From Erysipelotrichaceae bacterium (GTDB lineage: Bacteria; Bacillota_I; Bacilli_A; Erysipelotrichales; Erysipelotrichaceae): a stretch of 64,000 nt of DNA. Below are positions 7,872 to 17,408 of the stretch, piece by piece (position 1 is the first letter of the stretch; each line of letters opens with the position of its first letter). The stretch is from positions 1-64,000 of the forward strand of contig JAAXXT010000010.1 of the NCBI GenBank assembly GCA_013334325.1, given 5' to 3'. The position numbers were made by a program, and so were the translations under genes. The notes beneath the pieces are model-generated. The model saw only the letters and a list, made by a program, of their open reading frames with translations, ran no database searches and had not been told where the DNA came from.

Positions 7872-10800
7872 ATGAAAAATCATCGTCATTTATTGAAAGG
7901 ATTTGCTAAATACTTGATCGTTTTGGTCATGGTATTTGCGAATCTATCCGCTTTGTTTGGAAGCACTAGAGTCGCTGCGACAAGTTCTACAGCTTCCATT
8001 GTGTATCCTAATCCAGGTTCTGTTCAACTTGATAAGACAGAGACTGGTCTAGGTGGAGGTATCTATGAGATTACCCTCAACTTATCTGGTGTTCCACTGG
8101 TCAAGTCCACTGACATTGTCTTGGTCATGGATATTTCGACCAGTATGGCTGGAACAAAAATCACCGCAGCTAAGAATGCTGCAAAAAACTTCATTGATGC
8201 GATCTTAGGACAGAATCAAGGCCATCGTATCGCAATTGTATCTTTCGCTGATACACCAACCTTGAGTATGACTTTTTCTCAAGATGCAGCAGCACTAAAG
8301 AATACCATTACCAATTTAGTTGCGAGTGGATATACCCATCTTGAAGGTGGAATCTATACTGCCACTGAATTACTAAGCGCAAGCTCTTTGGCTGCCAATA
8401 ATAAAGCCATCGTAGTTTTGGGGGATGGTATCCCTACAAAAGGTTATCAATTTACACCTGTTTATACAGGCCCAGTCAGTGCTACCTTAAATAATCACAA
8501 TGTATGTAAGGTGTCTGTAAGCACTACAGATATTGCGAATAATTCACTTTTTACAGGACGTTATGTATTTGATACTGGGACAAACCTAACTGCAAATACA
8601 ACAAATATGACTTTTTCAAAAACTTTTGCGATATCCGGAACATGTTCAAATGGAGCAACAGCAACTGGATCTTTCACCAAGACCTATAGTCTTGAAGATT
8701 CCGTAAATTGGCAAGCCAATCGCGCTAAAGCATTAGGTTATAGCGTATTTTCAATCGGATTGGAAGTGAATTCAACTGGAGCACGCGTTCTACAAGCGAT
8801 CCAAAACAGTGGATACTATGATGCTGCAAGTGCTGATCTATCGAATATCTATACAGCGATTGCTTCTCAGATTGTTTATGCAGCAAGAAGTGCAATCATT
8901 ACCGATAAAATCGGGGATGACTTTGAATTCGTTGCGATATCCGATGGCTATACTGCACTAGATGCGACTTATGATAGCTCTACAAGAATCTTGACATGGA
9001 ATGTCGGGAATGTTGGAGCTAGTCCAATGATCTTGAAATATACATTAAGAATTCATGCTGGATTACCTAGTGGGGAATATCCTACCAACGAGTATGCAAC
9101 TGTTTCTTATACTGACATCAACGATACTCCACAGGATGGAACCTTTCCAAAACCAATAGTTGTTGTTTCTAACTTAGTTCCTGTAGCCTCGAATAAATCG
9201 ATTACAGTGCTTGAAGGTGAAGCCGTAACGAGTTTTGTAAGTGCGACTGATCCTGAAGGCGACATGTTGACTTATGTGATGATAGATGGTCCAATTAATG
9301 GAATCATCACCTTCAATACAGATGGTAGCTTCATCTATACGCATAATGGTACTGAAACGTCATCTGATAGCTTTACCTATAAAGCCAATGATGGTTTATA
9401 TAATTCCAATGTAGCAACAGTCTCCATTAGCGTTACACCTAAGAATGATGCACCTAGTGTACTAGATGATAGTTTCACGGTCTTCGAAAATGGAACCCAT
9501 AATGGTCAATTGACCGCAACGGATCCTGATGGATCAAGTTTTACCTTTAGTGCAATCGATCTACCAGACAACGGAACATTAACGCTCAATCTGGATGGAT
9601 CCTATACATATGTCCATGATGGTTCAGCTACCACCACGGATAGCTTTACTTATAGAGCGAATGATGGGGATCTTGATTCAAATATTGCGACTATAAGCAT
9701 AACAGTTACCCCTGATAACGGGACTCCTGTCGCTGATGATGATGCCTTTACACTTCCTAAAGGGTCTACTCATACTGGAACATTAAGCGCTTTGGATCCA
9801 AAAGGAAAGACTTTGACTTTTACTGTTAAGACCAATCCAACACATGGTTCATTGACTTTGAATGCCAATGGGGCCTACTCTTATACGCATAATGGTGATT
9901 CATCAACGACGGATTCCTTTACGTTCACCGTGAGCAATGGATCATCAACTTCAGCAGTTGCGACGGTTACGATCACAGTAACCCCTGTCAATAATGCACC
10001 TACTACTTTACCTGAAACAATCACTGTAAATGAAGGTGGAAGCATTAATGATAAAGTAGAAGGTTTAGATGTCGATGGAGACCCATTAACGTTCTCATTA
10101 ACAGGCAATGTAATTCATGGGACACTCGTCTTGAATCCTAATGGTACTTATACCTATACCCATGATGGATCAGAAACCATATCCGATACCTTTAAATTCA
10201 AAGTTTATGATGGGAAAGCCTATTCTGAAGTGCGTACAGCAACCATCGTCATCAACCCTATCAATGATGCCCCAGTCGCTAAAAATGGTGCTGTTACGAC
10301 CGCATTTGAGACCCCTATTACACGAAATATCCATAACTTAATCACAGACAAAGACAGTGCCAACTGGACACTCACCCTTGTTGGAGATGTGACTCATGGA
10401 ACCTTAGTATTTAATGCTGATGGATCATATACATATACTCCAGATGCAGGATTTAGTGGAGATGATGTCTTTACTTTTAAAGGCAATGATGGGACTTTAG
10501 ATTCCAACCTAGCCACTTATACGATCACAGTTGCAGAAGAAGGCATCGTGATCGATCCAAACATTGCTCCAGTAGCAAGCAATGGCTCCATCGATACTGA
10601 ATTTGAAACAGCAGTAAGTGGTAATCTTCATGATTTGATAACTGATGTCGATGGGACTGAATGGGAACTTTTCCTAGTTAGTTCTCCTACTCATGGAACC
10701 TTAAGTTTGAATCTTGATGGTACCTATACGTATACACCTCAAGCAGGTTTTAGTGGATTAGATACTTTCACATTCAAAGCCAATGATGGGGAACTAGATT

Positions 10801-11204
10801 CCAACATTGCGACTTTTACGATCAGCGTGGCTGAAGAAGTCATCATCGACGATCCTGAAACACCATTAAGTCCACTAAGTTATTGGTGGGTATTCCTTTT
10901 AGGATTATTACTCATTATTATTTTCTTCTTAAGACCAAATCTAAAGTATGTATTGGTTGACAAAGCTGGGAATGAAAAAGTCATTAGACGACATGTCTTC
11001 GCAAATGGAGATGATGATCTGAGTGTCGATTTGAATGATAAGAATGTAACAGGTCTTGTCAATATCGATTTAGTTGTATACAAACAATTAGTTAAGAGAG
11101 AACAGGGACAAAAAATTACCTTTAATCTATTCAATAAACCTGTTAAAACGATCGCAATTCCTGAAGATATGAAAGAGAAGATTGAAGATAAGATTACATT
11201 ATAA
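7872..11204 (+). CDS. Large surface protein: signal peptide, VWA (MIDAS) domain, tandem cadherin/Tandem-95-like repeats, C-terminal TM and cytoplasmic tail
   Basis: Start corrected from 7722 to ATG 7872 (MKNHRHLL...); 'DIVLVMDISTSM' MIDAS DxSxS; repeats ending 'DSFTYKANDG..DSNVATVSI.VTP'; 'YWWVFLLGLLLIIIFFLRPNLKY' TM. Confidence 0.88.
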   Translation: MKNHRHLLKGFAKYLIVLVMVFANLSALFGSTRVAATSSTASIVYPNPGSVQLDKTETGLGGGIYEITLNLSGVPLVKSTDIVLVMDISTSMAGTKITAAKNAAKNFIDAILGQNQGHRIAIVSFADTPTLSMTFSQDAAALKNTITNLVASGYTHLEGGIYTATELLSASSLAANNKAIVVLGDGIPTKGYQFTPVYTGPVSATLNNHNVCKVSVSTTDIANNSLFTGRYVFDTGTNLTANTTNMTFSKTFAISGTCSNGATATGSFTKTYSLEDSVNWQANRAKALGYSVFSIGLEVNSTGARVLQAIQNSGYYDAASADLSNIYTAIASQIVYAARSAIITDKIGDDFEFVAISDGYTALDATYDSSTRILTWNVGNVGASPMILKYTLRIHAGLPSGEYPTNEYATVSYTDINDTPQDGTFPKPIVVVSNLVPVASNKSITVLEGEAVTSFVSATDPEGDMLTYVMIDGPINGIITFNTDGSFIYTHNGTETSSDSFTYKANDGLYNSNVATVSISVTPKNDAPSVLDDSFTVFENGTHNGQLTATDPDGSSFTFSAIDLPDNGTLTLNLDGSYTYVHDGSATTTDSFTYRANDGDLDSNIATISITVTPDNGTPVADDDAFTLPKGSTHTGTLSALDPKGKTLTFTVKTNPTHGSLTLNANGAYSYTHNGDSSTTDSFTFTVSNGSSTSAVATVTITVTPVNNAPTTLPETITVNEGGSINDKVEGLDVDGDPLTFSLTGNVIHGTLVLNPNGTYTYTHDGSETISDTFKFKVYDGKAYSEVRTATIVINPINDAPVAKNGAVTTAFETPITRNIHNLITDKDSANWTLTLVGDVTHGTLVFNADGSYTYTPDAGFSGDDVFTFKGNDGTLDSNLATYTITVAEEGIVIDPNIAPVASNGSIDTEFETAVSGNLHDLITDVDGTEWELFLVSSPTHGTLSLNLDGTYTYTPQAGFSGLDTFTFKANDGELDSNIATFTISVAEEVIIDDPETPLSPLSYWWVFLLGLLLIIIFFLRPNLKYVLVDKAGNEKVIRRHVFANGDDDLSVDLNDKNVTGLVNIDLVVYKQLVKREQGQKITFNLFNKPVKTIAIPEDMKEKIEDKITL

Positions 11205-11223
11205 AGACAAGAAGGATTCAACT

Positions 11224-11252
11224 AAGACCAATCATTATGGATGGGTCTTTTT
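11224..11252 (+). terminator. Rho-independent terminator after surface protein 1
   Basis: AAGACCAATCATTATGGATGGGTCTTTTT imperfect inverted repeat with T-run. Confidence 0.65.
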
Positions 11253-11404
11253 AATCAAAATCATAGGTTAAAAAAGTATATAAAAATACAAACATTTTAT
11301 CGTCATTTGTTTGAAAGATATACTCTGTATTAGTAAGGGAGCAGAATAAAAGCCAACTCAGCAATAAGAAAAGCTTTGTCTCTGCATTCGACAGGTTAAT
11401 ACGA

Positions 11405-11512
11405 AGTAAAAGGTAAACCATTGCGAAAGCATGGGGCACAAAATTAGGCGTCTAAAGTTTTAAGTAACCATGACCGGCCAATTGCACTCGTGCTTTTGGA
11501 AGGTCATTTTTT
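11405..11512 (+). ncRNA. c-di-GMP-I (GEMM-I) riboswitch candidate 3 with intrinsic terminator
   Basis: AGGTAAACCATTGCGAAAGCATGGGGCACAAAATTAGGCGTCTAAAG; terminator TGACC..CCAA..GCAC-TC-GTGC..TTGG..GGTCATTTTTT (11471-11512). Confidence 0.82.
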
Positions 11513-11535
11513 GTTTAAAAAAAGGAGGAAAGCTT

Positions 11536-14500
11536 ATGAAACATTTTTTGAAGAAACTGGTGCTATGGACAGTAGTACTGGTGCTCACTGCGGGAAGAGG
11601 GTATTCTCAAGTCATAGCCCTTGACCCTTACACTGGAGACCATTTTGATCTTCACATCGATACCAACGGAAGCAATAATCAGGGTGGCGGTGTTGGGATC
11701 TATGAATGTCACTATTTGAATGAGTTAGTTACTTTAGTAAATTCTGAAGGTTGGGATCTAACTGAAGGCGCGGATGCTCAAGACATCGTAGATTATTATA
11801 ATTTATATAATCATTGTGCGGATCCAGATCATGATCCTATCGTTCCAGAAGTTGTATCTGGGATGTATTTCACTGGATTCATTATTTATCATGTGACTTA
11901 TTGGAATGGTGGCGATAAAGATGGCAATCTCAAGTTCGTAGGGATCCAAGCCAGTTATTCAAGCGTTGCACCTAATGTTGCTCCAATAGCGGATGATCAG
12001 GCTGTTTCTACCCCAGAAGACACCCCAACAGACATCACCTTAACAGGATCTGATGTCAATGGAGATCCTTTGCTCTATACTGTTTTGACCCAACCAACAC
12101 ATGGAACATTGTCAGGAACAGCTCCTGCAGTACATTATGTACCTGCTGCTAATTATTTCGGAATAGATACCTTTACATTTAGTGTCAATGATGGACTTCT
12201 AGATTCTAGTGTAGCCACAGTAACGATCACAGTAGGAAGTGTTAATGATGCCCCTATCGCTGATTCTCAAACTGTTACGACAACAGAAGATACAGGTTTA
12301 GACATTACCTTAACAGGCTCTGATCTAGAACTAGGTCTAATTTCATTCATCAAATTGACAGATCCTACAAGCGGTGTATTGACAGGAAGCGGTGCTAATC
12401 TTCATTTTGAACCAGCACATAACTTCTTTGGTCAAGTAAGTTTTACCTTCAAAGTGAATGATGGACTCAGTGATTCAAACGTTGCGACAGTAACCATTAA
12501 TGTTACAGCTGTCAATGATGGACCTACTGCTATTGATCAAACGCTTTCTACTGACGAAGATACAGGTTTAGACATCCTTTTAACAGGAACTGATCCTGAA
12601 TCTGATCCTTTATCTTATATTAAGTTGTCTGATCCAGCCAGTGGTGTATTAACTGGAACTGGTGCTAATTTACATTTCCAACCTGCTTTAGATTTCTATG
12701 GTCAAGTGACCTTTACCTTTAAAGTCAATGATGGAAATCTTGACTCTGATATCGCAACCATTAAGATCAATGTAGGCACAGTCAATGATGAACCTACTGC
12801 ATTTGGTCAAACTTTAAACACACCTGAAGAAGTTGATTTGGACCTTATTTTAGCGGGTCTAGATCCTGATGGTGATCCATTGACTTATCATGTATTGACC
12901 TTGCCTGAACACGGAACTCTAGTGGGAACTGGTCCGGATCTAACTTATGTGCCTAATCCTAATTATAATGGTCCAGACAGTTTCACCTTTAAAGTAGATG
13001 ATGGTACAGTAGACTCTAATATCGCAACCATCGAAATTACCGTAACAAGTGTCAACGATGCTCCTGTCGCTGACGGACAATCCTTATCAACCGCAGAAGA
13101 TACAGGATTAGATCTTACCTTAACTGGATCTGATGTTGAAGATGATCCATTAAGTTTTATTGTCTTAGTAGGTCCAAGTCATGGTACACTCACTGGAACA
13201 GGAGCGAACCTTCATTATGAACCAAACCTCAATTACTTTGGACTAGATAGTTTCACATTCAAAGTCAACGATGGGGATTTAGATTCTCCTGAAGCGACCG
13301 TCAATATTACAGTAACTCCAGTCAATGATGCTCCTGTCGCTGATGATGGCTCTTTCTCAGTCGATGAAGGCGGAATGTATCCAGGTCACGTTTGGGCTCA
13401 TGATGTAGATCCACACGCTGTACCTACACTGTTTACCCCAAGTCTCTTTATCTCATTCTTAAATTATAGCGTTGTTGTTTGGCCACAATATGGCAGCTTG
13501 GTTTTCAACCTTGATGGGTCGTTTACCTATACCCATAATGGAAGTGAAAATCATACAGACTTCTTTACCTTTAAAGCCAACGATGGTCAACTGGATTCTA
13601 ATGTAGCTAGAGTTGATATTACCATCAATCCAATCAATGATGCCCCAAGTTCGAATCCAGACGACTTTACCCTCGTCTTGGGTTCCTTGCATCAAGGCAG
13701 TTTGGTTGCTACAGATCCTGAAAATGATCTCTTGTCTTGGATCATTGTAGATGCTCCATTATATGGAAGCTTAATTCTTAACCAAGATGGAACCTACGAT
13801 TATCAACACAATGGAGACAACGCTTTAGATGATTCGTTTACTTATAAAGTAAATGATGGATCCGTTGATTCTAATCTCTCTACTGTTTCTATTACTGTTA
13901 CAGTTCTTCCTCCATTGAATACCCCTCCTGGAACTTTCCCAGAAGCGATTACACTCAATGAAGGTGCGAGCTTGACAGACGCTGTTGGTGGCTTTGATGC
14001 TGATGGCGATCCTATCACCTTCGTTCTTGTTTCAGATGTTGTAAATGGAACTTTGACATTCAATGCCAATGGAACCTATACCTATACACATAATGGAACA
14101 GAAACGATCGCAGACAGCTTCCAATTTAGAAGTTATGATGGTAAGGCTACTTCTGCAGTTAGAACAGCTACCATTACGATCAATCCAATCAACGATGCTC
14201 CTGTAGCGGTCAATGGTGAAGATGAAACAGACTTCAACACTGTGCTTACTGGAAACATCCATGATTTGATCAGTGATGTCGACAGTGCCAATTGGACCTT
14301 GGGATTGGTTACCAGTGTTGCTCATGGAACCTTGGTTCTTAACGCAAACGGTACCTTCACCTATACTCCAAACTCTGAATTCTCAGGTGAAGACAAATTT
14401 ACCTTTAAAGCCAATGATGGTGGACTCGATTCTAATATCGCGACCTATACGATCACTGTCGATGAAGAAGTCATCATCGAAGATCCAGATACACCATTAA

Positions 14501-14835
14501 GTCCATTAAGCTTCTGGTGGTTATATCTATTAGGTTTATTATTTATCCTCATCTTCTTCTTAAGACCTAACCTCAAATATGCATTGGTTGATAAGAACGG
14601 AAAAGAAACCGTAATTAGACGCCATATCTTCGCCAATGGGAATGATGATCTCTTCATTGATATCAATGACAAGAACATTGAAGGCTTGGTTAAAGTAGAT
14701 CTCGTAGTCTATAAACAATTGGTTAAGAGAGAACAAGGACAGAAGATCACCTTCAACTTGTTCAAGAAACCAGTTAAAACGATCGCTGTTCCTGAAGACA
14801 TGAAGGACTCGATTGAAGATCAGATTAAACTATAA
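11536..14835 (+). CDS. Large surface protein: signal peptide, tandem cadherin/Tandem-95-like repeats, C-terminal TM and cytoplasmic tail (paralogue of 7872-11204, without VWA)
   Basis: Start corrected from 11470 to ATG 11536 behind AAAGGAGG; repeats 'EDTGLDITLTGSD...FTFKVNDG..DSNVATVTI'; same C-terminal tail as upstream paralogue. Confidence 0.87.
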   Translation: MKHFLKKLVLWTVVLVLTAGRGYSQVIALDPYTGDHFDLHIDTNGSNNQGGGVGIYECHYLNELVTLVNSEGWDLTEGADAQDIVDYYNLYNHCADPDHDPIVPEVVSGMYFTGFIIYHVTYWNGGDKDGNLKFVGIQASYSSVAPNVAPIADDQAVSTPEDTPTDITLTGSDVNGDPLLYTVLTQPTHGTLSGTAPAVHYVPAANYFGIDTFTFSVNDGLLDSSVATVTITVGSVNDAPIADSQTVTTTEDTGLDITLTGSDLELGLISFIKLTDPTSGVLTGSGANLHFEPAHNFFGQVSFTFKVNDGLSDSNVATVTINVTAVNDGPTAIDQTLSTDEDTGLDILLTGTDPESDPLSYIKLSDPASGVLTGTGANLHFQPALDFYGQVTFTFKVNDGNLDSDIATIKINVGTVNDEPTAFGQTLNTPEEVDLDLILAGLDPDGDPLTYHVLTLPEHGTLVGTGPDLTYVPNPNYNGPDSFTFKVDDGTVDSNIATIEITVTSVNDAPVADGQSLSTAEDTGLDLTLTGSDVEDDPLSFIVLVGPSHGTLTGTGANLHYEPNLNYFGLDSFTFKVNDGDLDSPEATVNITVTPVNDAPVADDGSFSVDEGGMYPGHVWAHDVDPHAVPTLFTPSLFISFLNYSVVVWPQYGSLVFNLDGSFTYTHNGSENHTDFFTFKANDGQLDSNVARVDITINPINDAPSSNPDDFTLVLGSLHQGSLVATDPENDLLSWIIVDAPLYGSLILNQDGTYDYQHNGDNALDDSFTYKVNDGSVDSNLSTVSITVTVLPPLNTPPGTFPEAITLNEGASLTDAVGGFDADGDPITFVLVSDVVNGTLTFNANGTYTYTHNGTETIADSFQFRSYDGKATSAVRTATITINPINDAPVAVNGEDETDFNTVLTGNIHDLISDVDSANWTLGLVTSVAHGTLVLNANGTFTYTPNSEFSGEDKFTFKANDGGLDSNIATYTITVDEEVIIEDPDTPLSPLSFWWLYLLGLLFILIFFLRPNLKYALVDKNGKETVIRRHIFANGNDDLFIDINDKNIEGLVKVDLVVYKQLVKREQGQKITFNLFKKPVKTIAVPEDMKDSIEDQIKL

Positions 14836-14846
14836 GACAACTAAAG

Positions 14847-14870
14847 GATACCGAGAAATCGGTATCCTTT
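14847..14870 (+). terminator. Rho-independent terminator after surface protein 2
   Basis: GGATACCGAgaaaTCGGTATCC followed by TTT-rich tract. Confidence 0.75.
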
Positions 14871-14917
14871 ATCTCTTTTGTGAAATTTACACAAAGCGGT
14901 TGTATTTGTAGATTGGT

Positions 14918-14925
14918 GCTATAAT
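14918..14925 (+). promoter_or_regulatory. Extended -10 promoter for orphan ncRNA
   Basis: GTGC-TATAAT (TATAAT 14920-14925) extended -10. Confidence 0.55.
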
Positions 14926-14931
14926 GAGGGT

Positions 14932-15306
14932 GTAGACAAGTTAAGATAGATGTATCAAAGACTTTCAAAGTTTATATGGGACTCAGTGGATCTCGCATTA
15001 AATTGCTTCCTCTAGGCTTAAACAATGAAATTCTTTTTCATTCCCATCTTTGTTTACGAATCATATCGGCATATCCATCGTTGGTGACCTAAGGTTAGTT
15101 ATGTGGTGAAGAGGTTCAACAACGGTGATATGATAGCTTAGCTTTGTTGGGTATGAAGTGATGTGTAGTGAAGTGTATAGAAGTATTGCCTAGCATTGTC
15201 GTGAGTGCAGAGCCTTTGATTGTCTTAGGGCAGTGAAGTGTTGTGCAAAGACGTTAATGGAAGAGAATGGCAGTGAAAAGGAATACCGATTCGGTATTCC
15301 TTTTTA
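14932..15306 (+). ncRNA. Orphan structured ncRNA candidate (~375 nt)
   Basis: No ORF of 60 aa or more in ~470 bp; promoter at 14920; terminator AAAAGGAATACCGATTCGGTATTCCTTTTT at 15277-15306; stacked stems ATCATAT(15060-15066)/ATATGAT(15128-15134) and CATCGTTG(15076-15083)/CAACGGTG(15120-15127); stem TAAACAA(15019-15025)/TTGTTTA(15050-15056). Confidence 0.6.
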
Positions 15307-15307
15307 T

Positions 15308-16438
15308 TTAATCAAAGATATGTAGTACTTGTGTGTAGAACTCTACCCCACTCATCAAGGCTTCCTCATCGAAATTGAAGAAACAACTATGGACAGGATA
15401 AATATAGTTTTTCAGTTCATTACGTGTTCCCACAAAAGCGAATAGACCAGGTACTTTTTGTTGATAATAACTAAAGTCTTCCGCAAACATCTTAGGTTTA
15501 ATGACCTGAGTCTTACATGTGAGATTCTCAGATAAGCGATCATAGAGAGCTTCATCATTGAGTACAGGAGGATAAGTATCTATCAAGCTGGCTTTGATCT
15601 GACATCCAGTCGATATCGATAAACCACTAAAGATGGCTTCTAATCGTTGATGGATTAGGCTCATCACTTGTGGATTGAAAGCACGTGCTGTTCCTGTCAT
15701 GATCACTTCTTGGGGAATGATGTTTGGGGCTTCTCCACCTTTAATCGTCCCGAAGGTTATAACTGCAGTTTCTAAAGGATCGACATTACGACTTACGATG
15801 CTTTGTGCAGCCAAGATCAATTGTGCTGCACAAATTAAGGCATCTGTTCCTTCATGAGGTTCAGCCGCGTGAGCACTTTTTCCTTGAATATGGATATCTA
15901 TCTCCATCGATTGAGCCATCATAGGTCCTTTCGCAAGTCCTATAATGCCTTCATTTAAACCAGGAAACACATGAAGCCCAAAGATCTTGGTGATGTTGAA
16001 GCGTTCAATGAGGCCTTCTTCAACCATCACACGTGCACCTCCTGGACCTTCTTCAGCGGGTTGGAATACAAAAACCAAACTATGATTGAAAGGTTCTAGA
16101 TGAGCCACACTTTTCGCAAAAGCCAATAAGATCGCCATATGGCCATCATGACCACAGGCATGCATTTGTCCTTTGGTTAAAGATTCATAATCAACTTGAG
16201 TCTGTTCTAAGACATTCAGCGCATCCATATCCGATCTAAAGGCGATCGCATCTTTATTTTTACCTGGCTTTACCGCTATGACCCCAGTCTTAGCCATAAT
16301 GATGGGTTCATATCCAAAAGATCTTAGTTCTTTTTGAAGATAAGCAGAAGTGATAAAACAATCAAAACCAATCTCAGGGATTTGATGAAGATGACGTCGA
16401 GTTTCTTTTAGATATAAACTTAGTTCTTTATTGTCCAT
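15308..16438 (-). CDS. M20 family amidohydrolase (N-acyl amino acid / N-acetyldiaminopimelate deacetylase-like)
   Basis: 'RRHLHQIPEIGFD...FRSDMDALNVLEQT...MHACGHDGHMAILL...FQPAEEGPGGARVM'. Confidence 0.88.
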   Translation of the reverse strand: MDNKELSLYLKETRRHLHQIPEIGFDCFITSAYLQKELRSFGYEPIIMAKTGVIAVKPGKNKDAIAFRSDMDALNVLEQTQVDYESLTKGQMHACGHDGHMAILLAFAKSVAHLEPFNHSLVFVFQPAEEGPGGARVMVEEGLIERFNITKIFGLHVFPGLNEGIIGLAKGPMMAQSMEIDIHIQGKSAHAAEPHEGTDALICAAQLILAAQSIVSRNVDPLETAVITFGTIKGGEAPNIIPQEVIMTGTARAFNPQVMSLIHQRLEAIFSGLSISTGCQIKASLIDTYPPVLNDEALYDRLSENLTCKTQVIKPKMFAEDFSYYQQKVPGLFAFVGTRNELKNYIYPVHSCFFNFDEEALMSGVEFYTQVLHIFD

Positions 16439-17408
16439 GAAATTCTCCCATCAGGACCTGCATGATTTGGATCGCATTAGACGCAGCGCCTTTTCGAATA
16501 TTATCGGCGACACACCATAGATTCAACCCATAAGGTACACTATCATCTCTTCTGATTCTACTCACATAAGTAAGATCTTGACCCGAGGCTTCCAAAGCAG
16601 TAGGGAAGTCATTTTCGAAAACACGAAGACCTTTTTGAGCTTTAAGCTTGGCCAATACTTCATCCATCGTAAAGTCACGATTGAATTCTACGTTGATAGA
16701 TACACTATGCCCATTAAAGACAGGGACCCTTACACAGGTCGCACTTACTTTTAAAGCTGGCTCATGAAGGATCTTACGGGTCTCATTGACCATCTTTTCT
16801 TCTTCTTTGGTTGAACCATTAGGTAAGAAGACATCGATTTGAGGGATCACATTATGTAGGATCTGTTTAGGATAGAAGATGGAAGCTTCTCCTTTTAGAT
16901 TACGATTTAAGTCATTGATACCTTTATATCCAGAACCTGAAACAGCTTGATAGGTTGAATAGACGACACGTTTAATCGATAGATCTTTAAGTGCGAATAA
17001 AGGTAATACAGATTGAATGGTTGAACAGTTAGGATTAGCGATGATGCCTTGATGAATGAAGGCATCTTCAGGATTGATCTCAGGGACTACTAGAGGTACT
17101 TTAGGGTCCATTCTCCACGCACTTGAATTATCGATGACTACGACGCCTTTTGAGGCCGCAATAGGCGCATAATGCTTACTCACATCGCCTCCTGCGGAAA
17201 ACAAGGCATAATCCAAAGGACGATCAAAGCTAGTCTCACTTAGTGCTTCAACGAGATAGGTCTTACCTTTAAAGGTCACACTTTTTCCTGCAGATCTTTC
17301 AGAGGCTAAAAAGATGATCTCTGAAAACTCTAGGTCATATTCTTCTAGTACTTTAATAAAGCTTTGGCCAACCATTCCAGTTGCGCCGACAATGGCGATC
17401 TTGATCAT
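16428..17408 (-). CDS. asd: Aspartate-semialdehyde dehydrogenase
   Basis: 'IAIVGATGMVGQSFIKVLEE', 'IIANPNCSTIQSVLPL' catalytic Cys, 'SGSGYKGINDL'. Confidence 0.93.
   Translation of the reverse strand: MIKIAIVGATGMVGQSFIKVLEEYDLEFSEIIFLASERSAGKSVTFKGKTYLVEALSETSFDRPLDYALFSAGGDVSKHYAPIAASKGVVVIDNSSAWRMDPKVPLVVPEINPEDAFIHQGIIANPNCSTIQSVLPLFALKDLSIKRVVYSTYQAVSGSGYKGINDLNRNLKGEASIFYPKQILHNVIPQIDVFLPNGSTKEEEKMVNETRKILHEPALKVSATCVRVPVFNGHSVSINVEFNRDFTMDEVLAKLKAQKGLRVFENDFPTALEASGQDLTYVSRIRRDDSVPYGLNLWCVADNIRKGAASNAIQIMQVLMGEFHGQ

Noticed and set aside
14032-14325. Antisense ORFs in the adhesins and other genes (e.g. 9881-10108, 13459-13695, 14032-14325, 2756-3049, 59296-59661)
   Set aside because: Opposite strand of strongly coding sequence, low-complexity translations, no RBS or family similarity.
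9200-14450. DNA repeats across the adhesin genes as CRISPR or non-coding repeats
   Set aside because: Repeats are in frame, ~90-100 codons apart and encode degenerate Tandem-95/cadherin-like domains.
14932-15306. ncRNA as tmRNA, RNase P RNA or SRP RNA
   Set aside because: No recognisable tmRNA 5'/3' tRNA-like ends or tag frame, no RNase P GAGGAAAGUCC-type element, too long for SRP/6S. The internal GGTTCAA at ~15113 looks like a T-loop but no acceptor stem was found.
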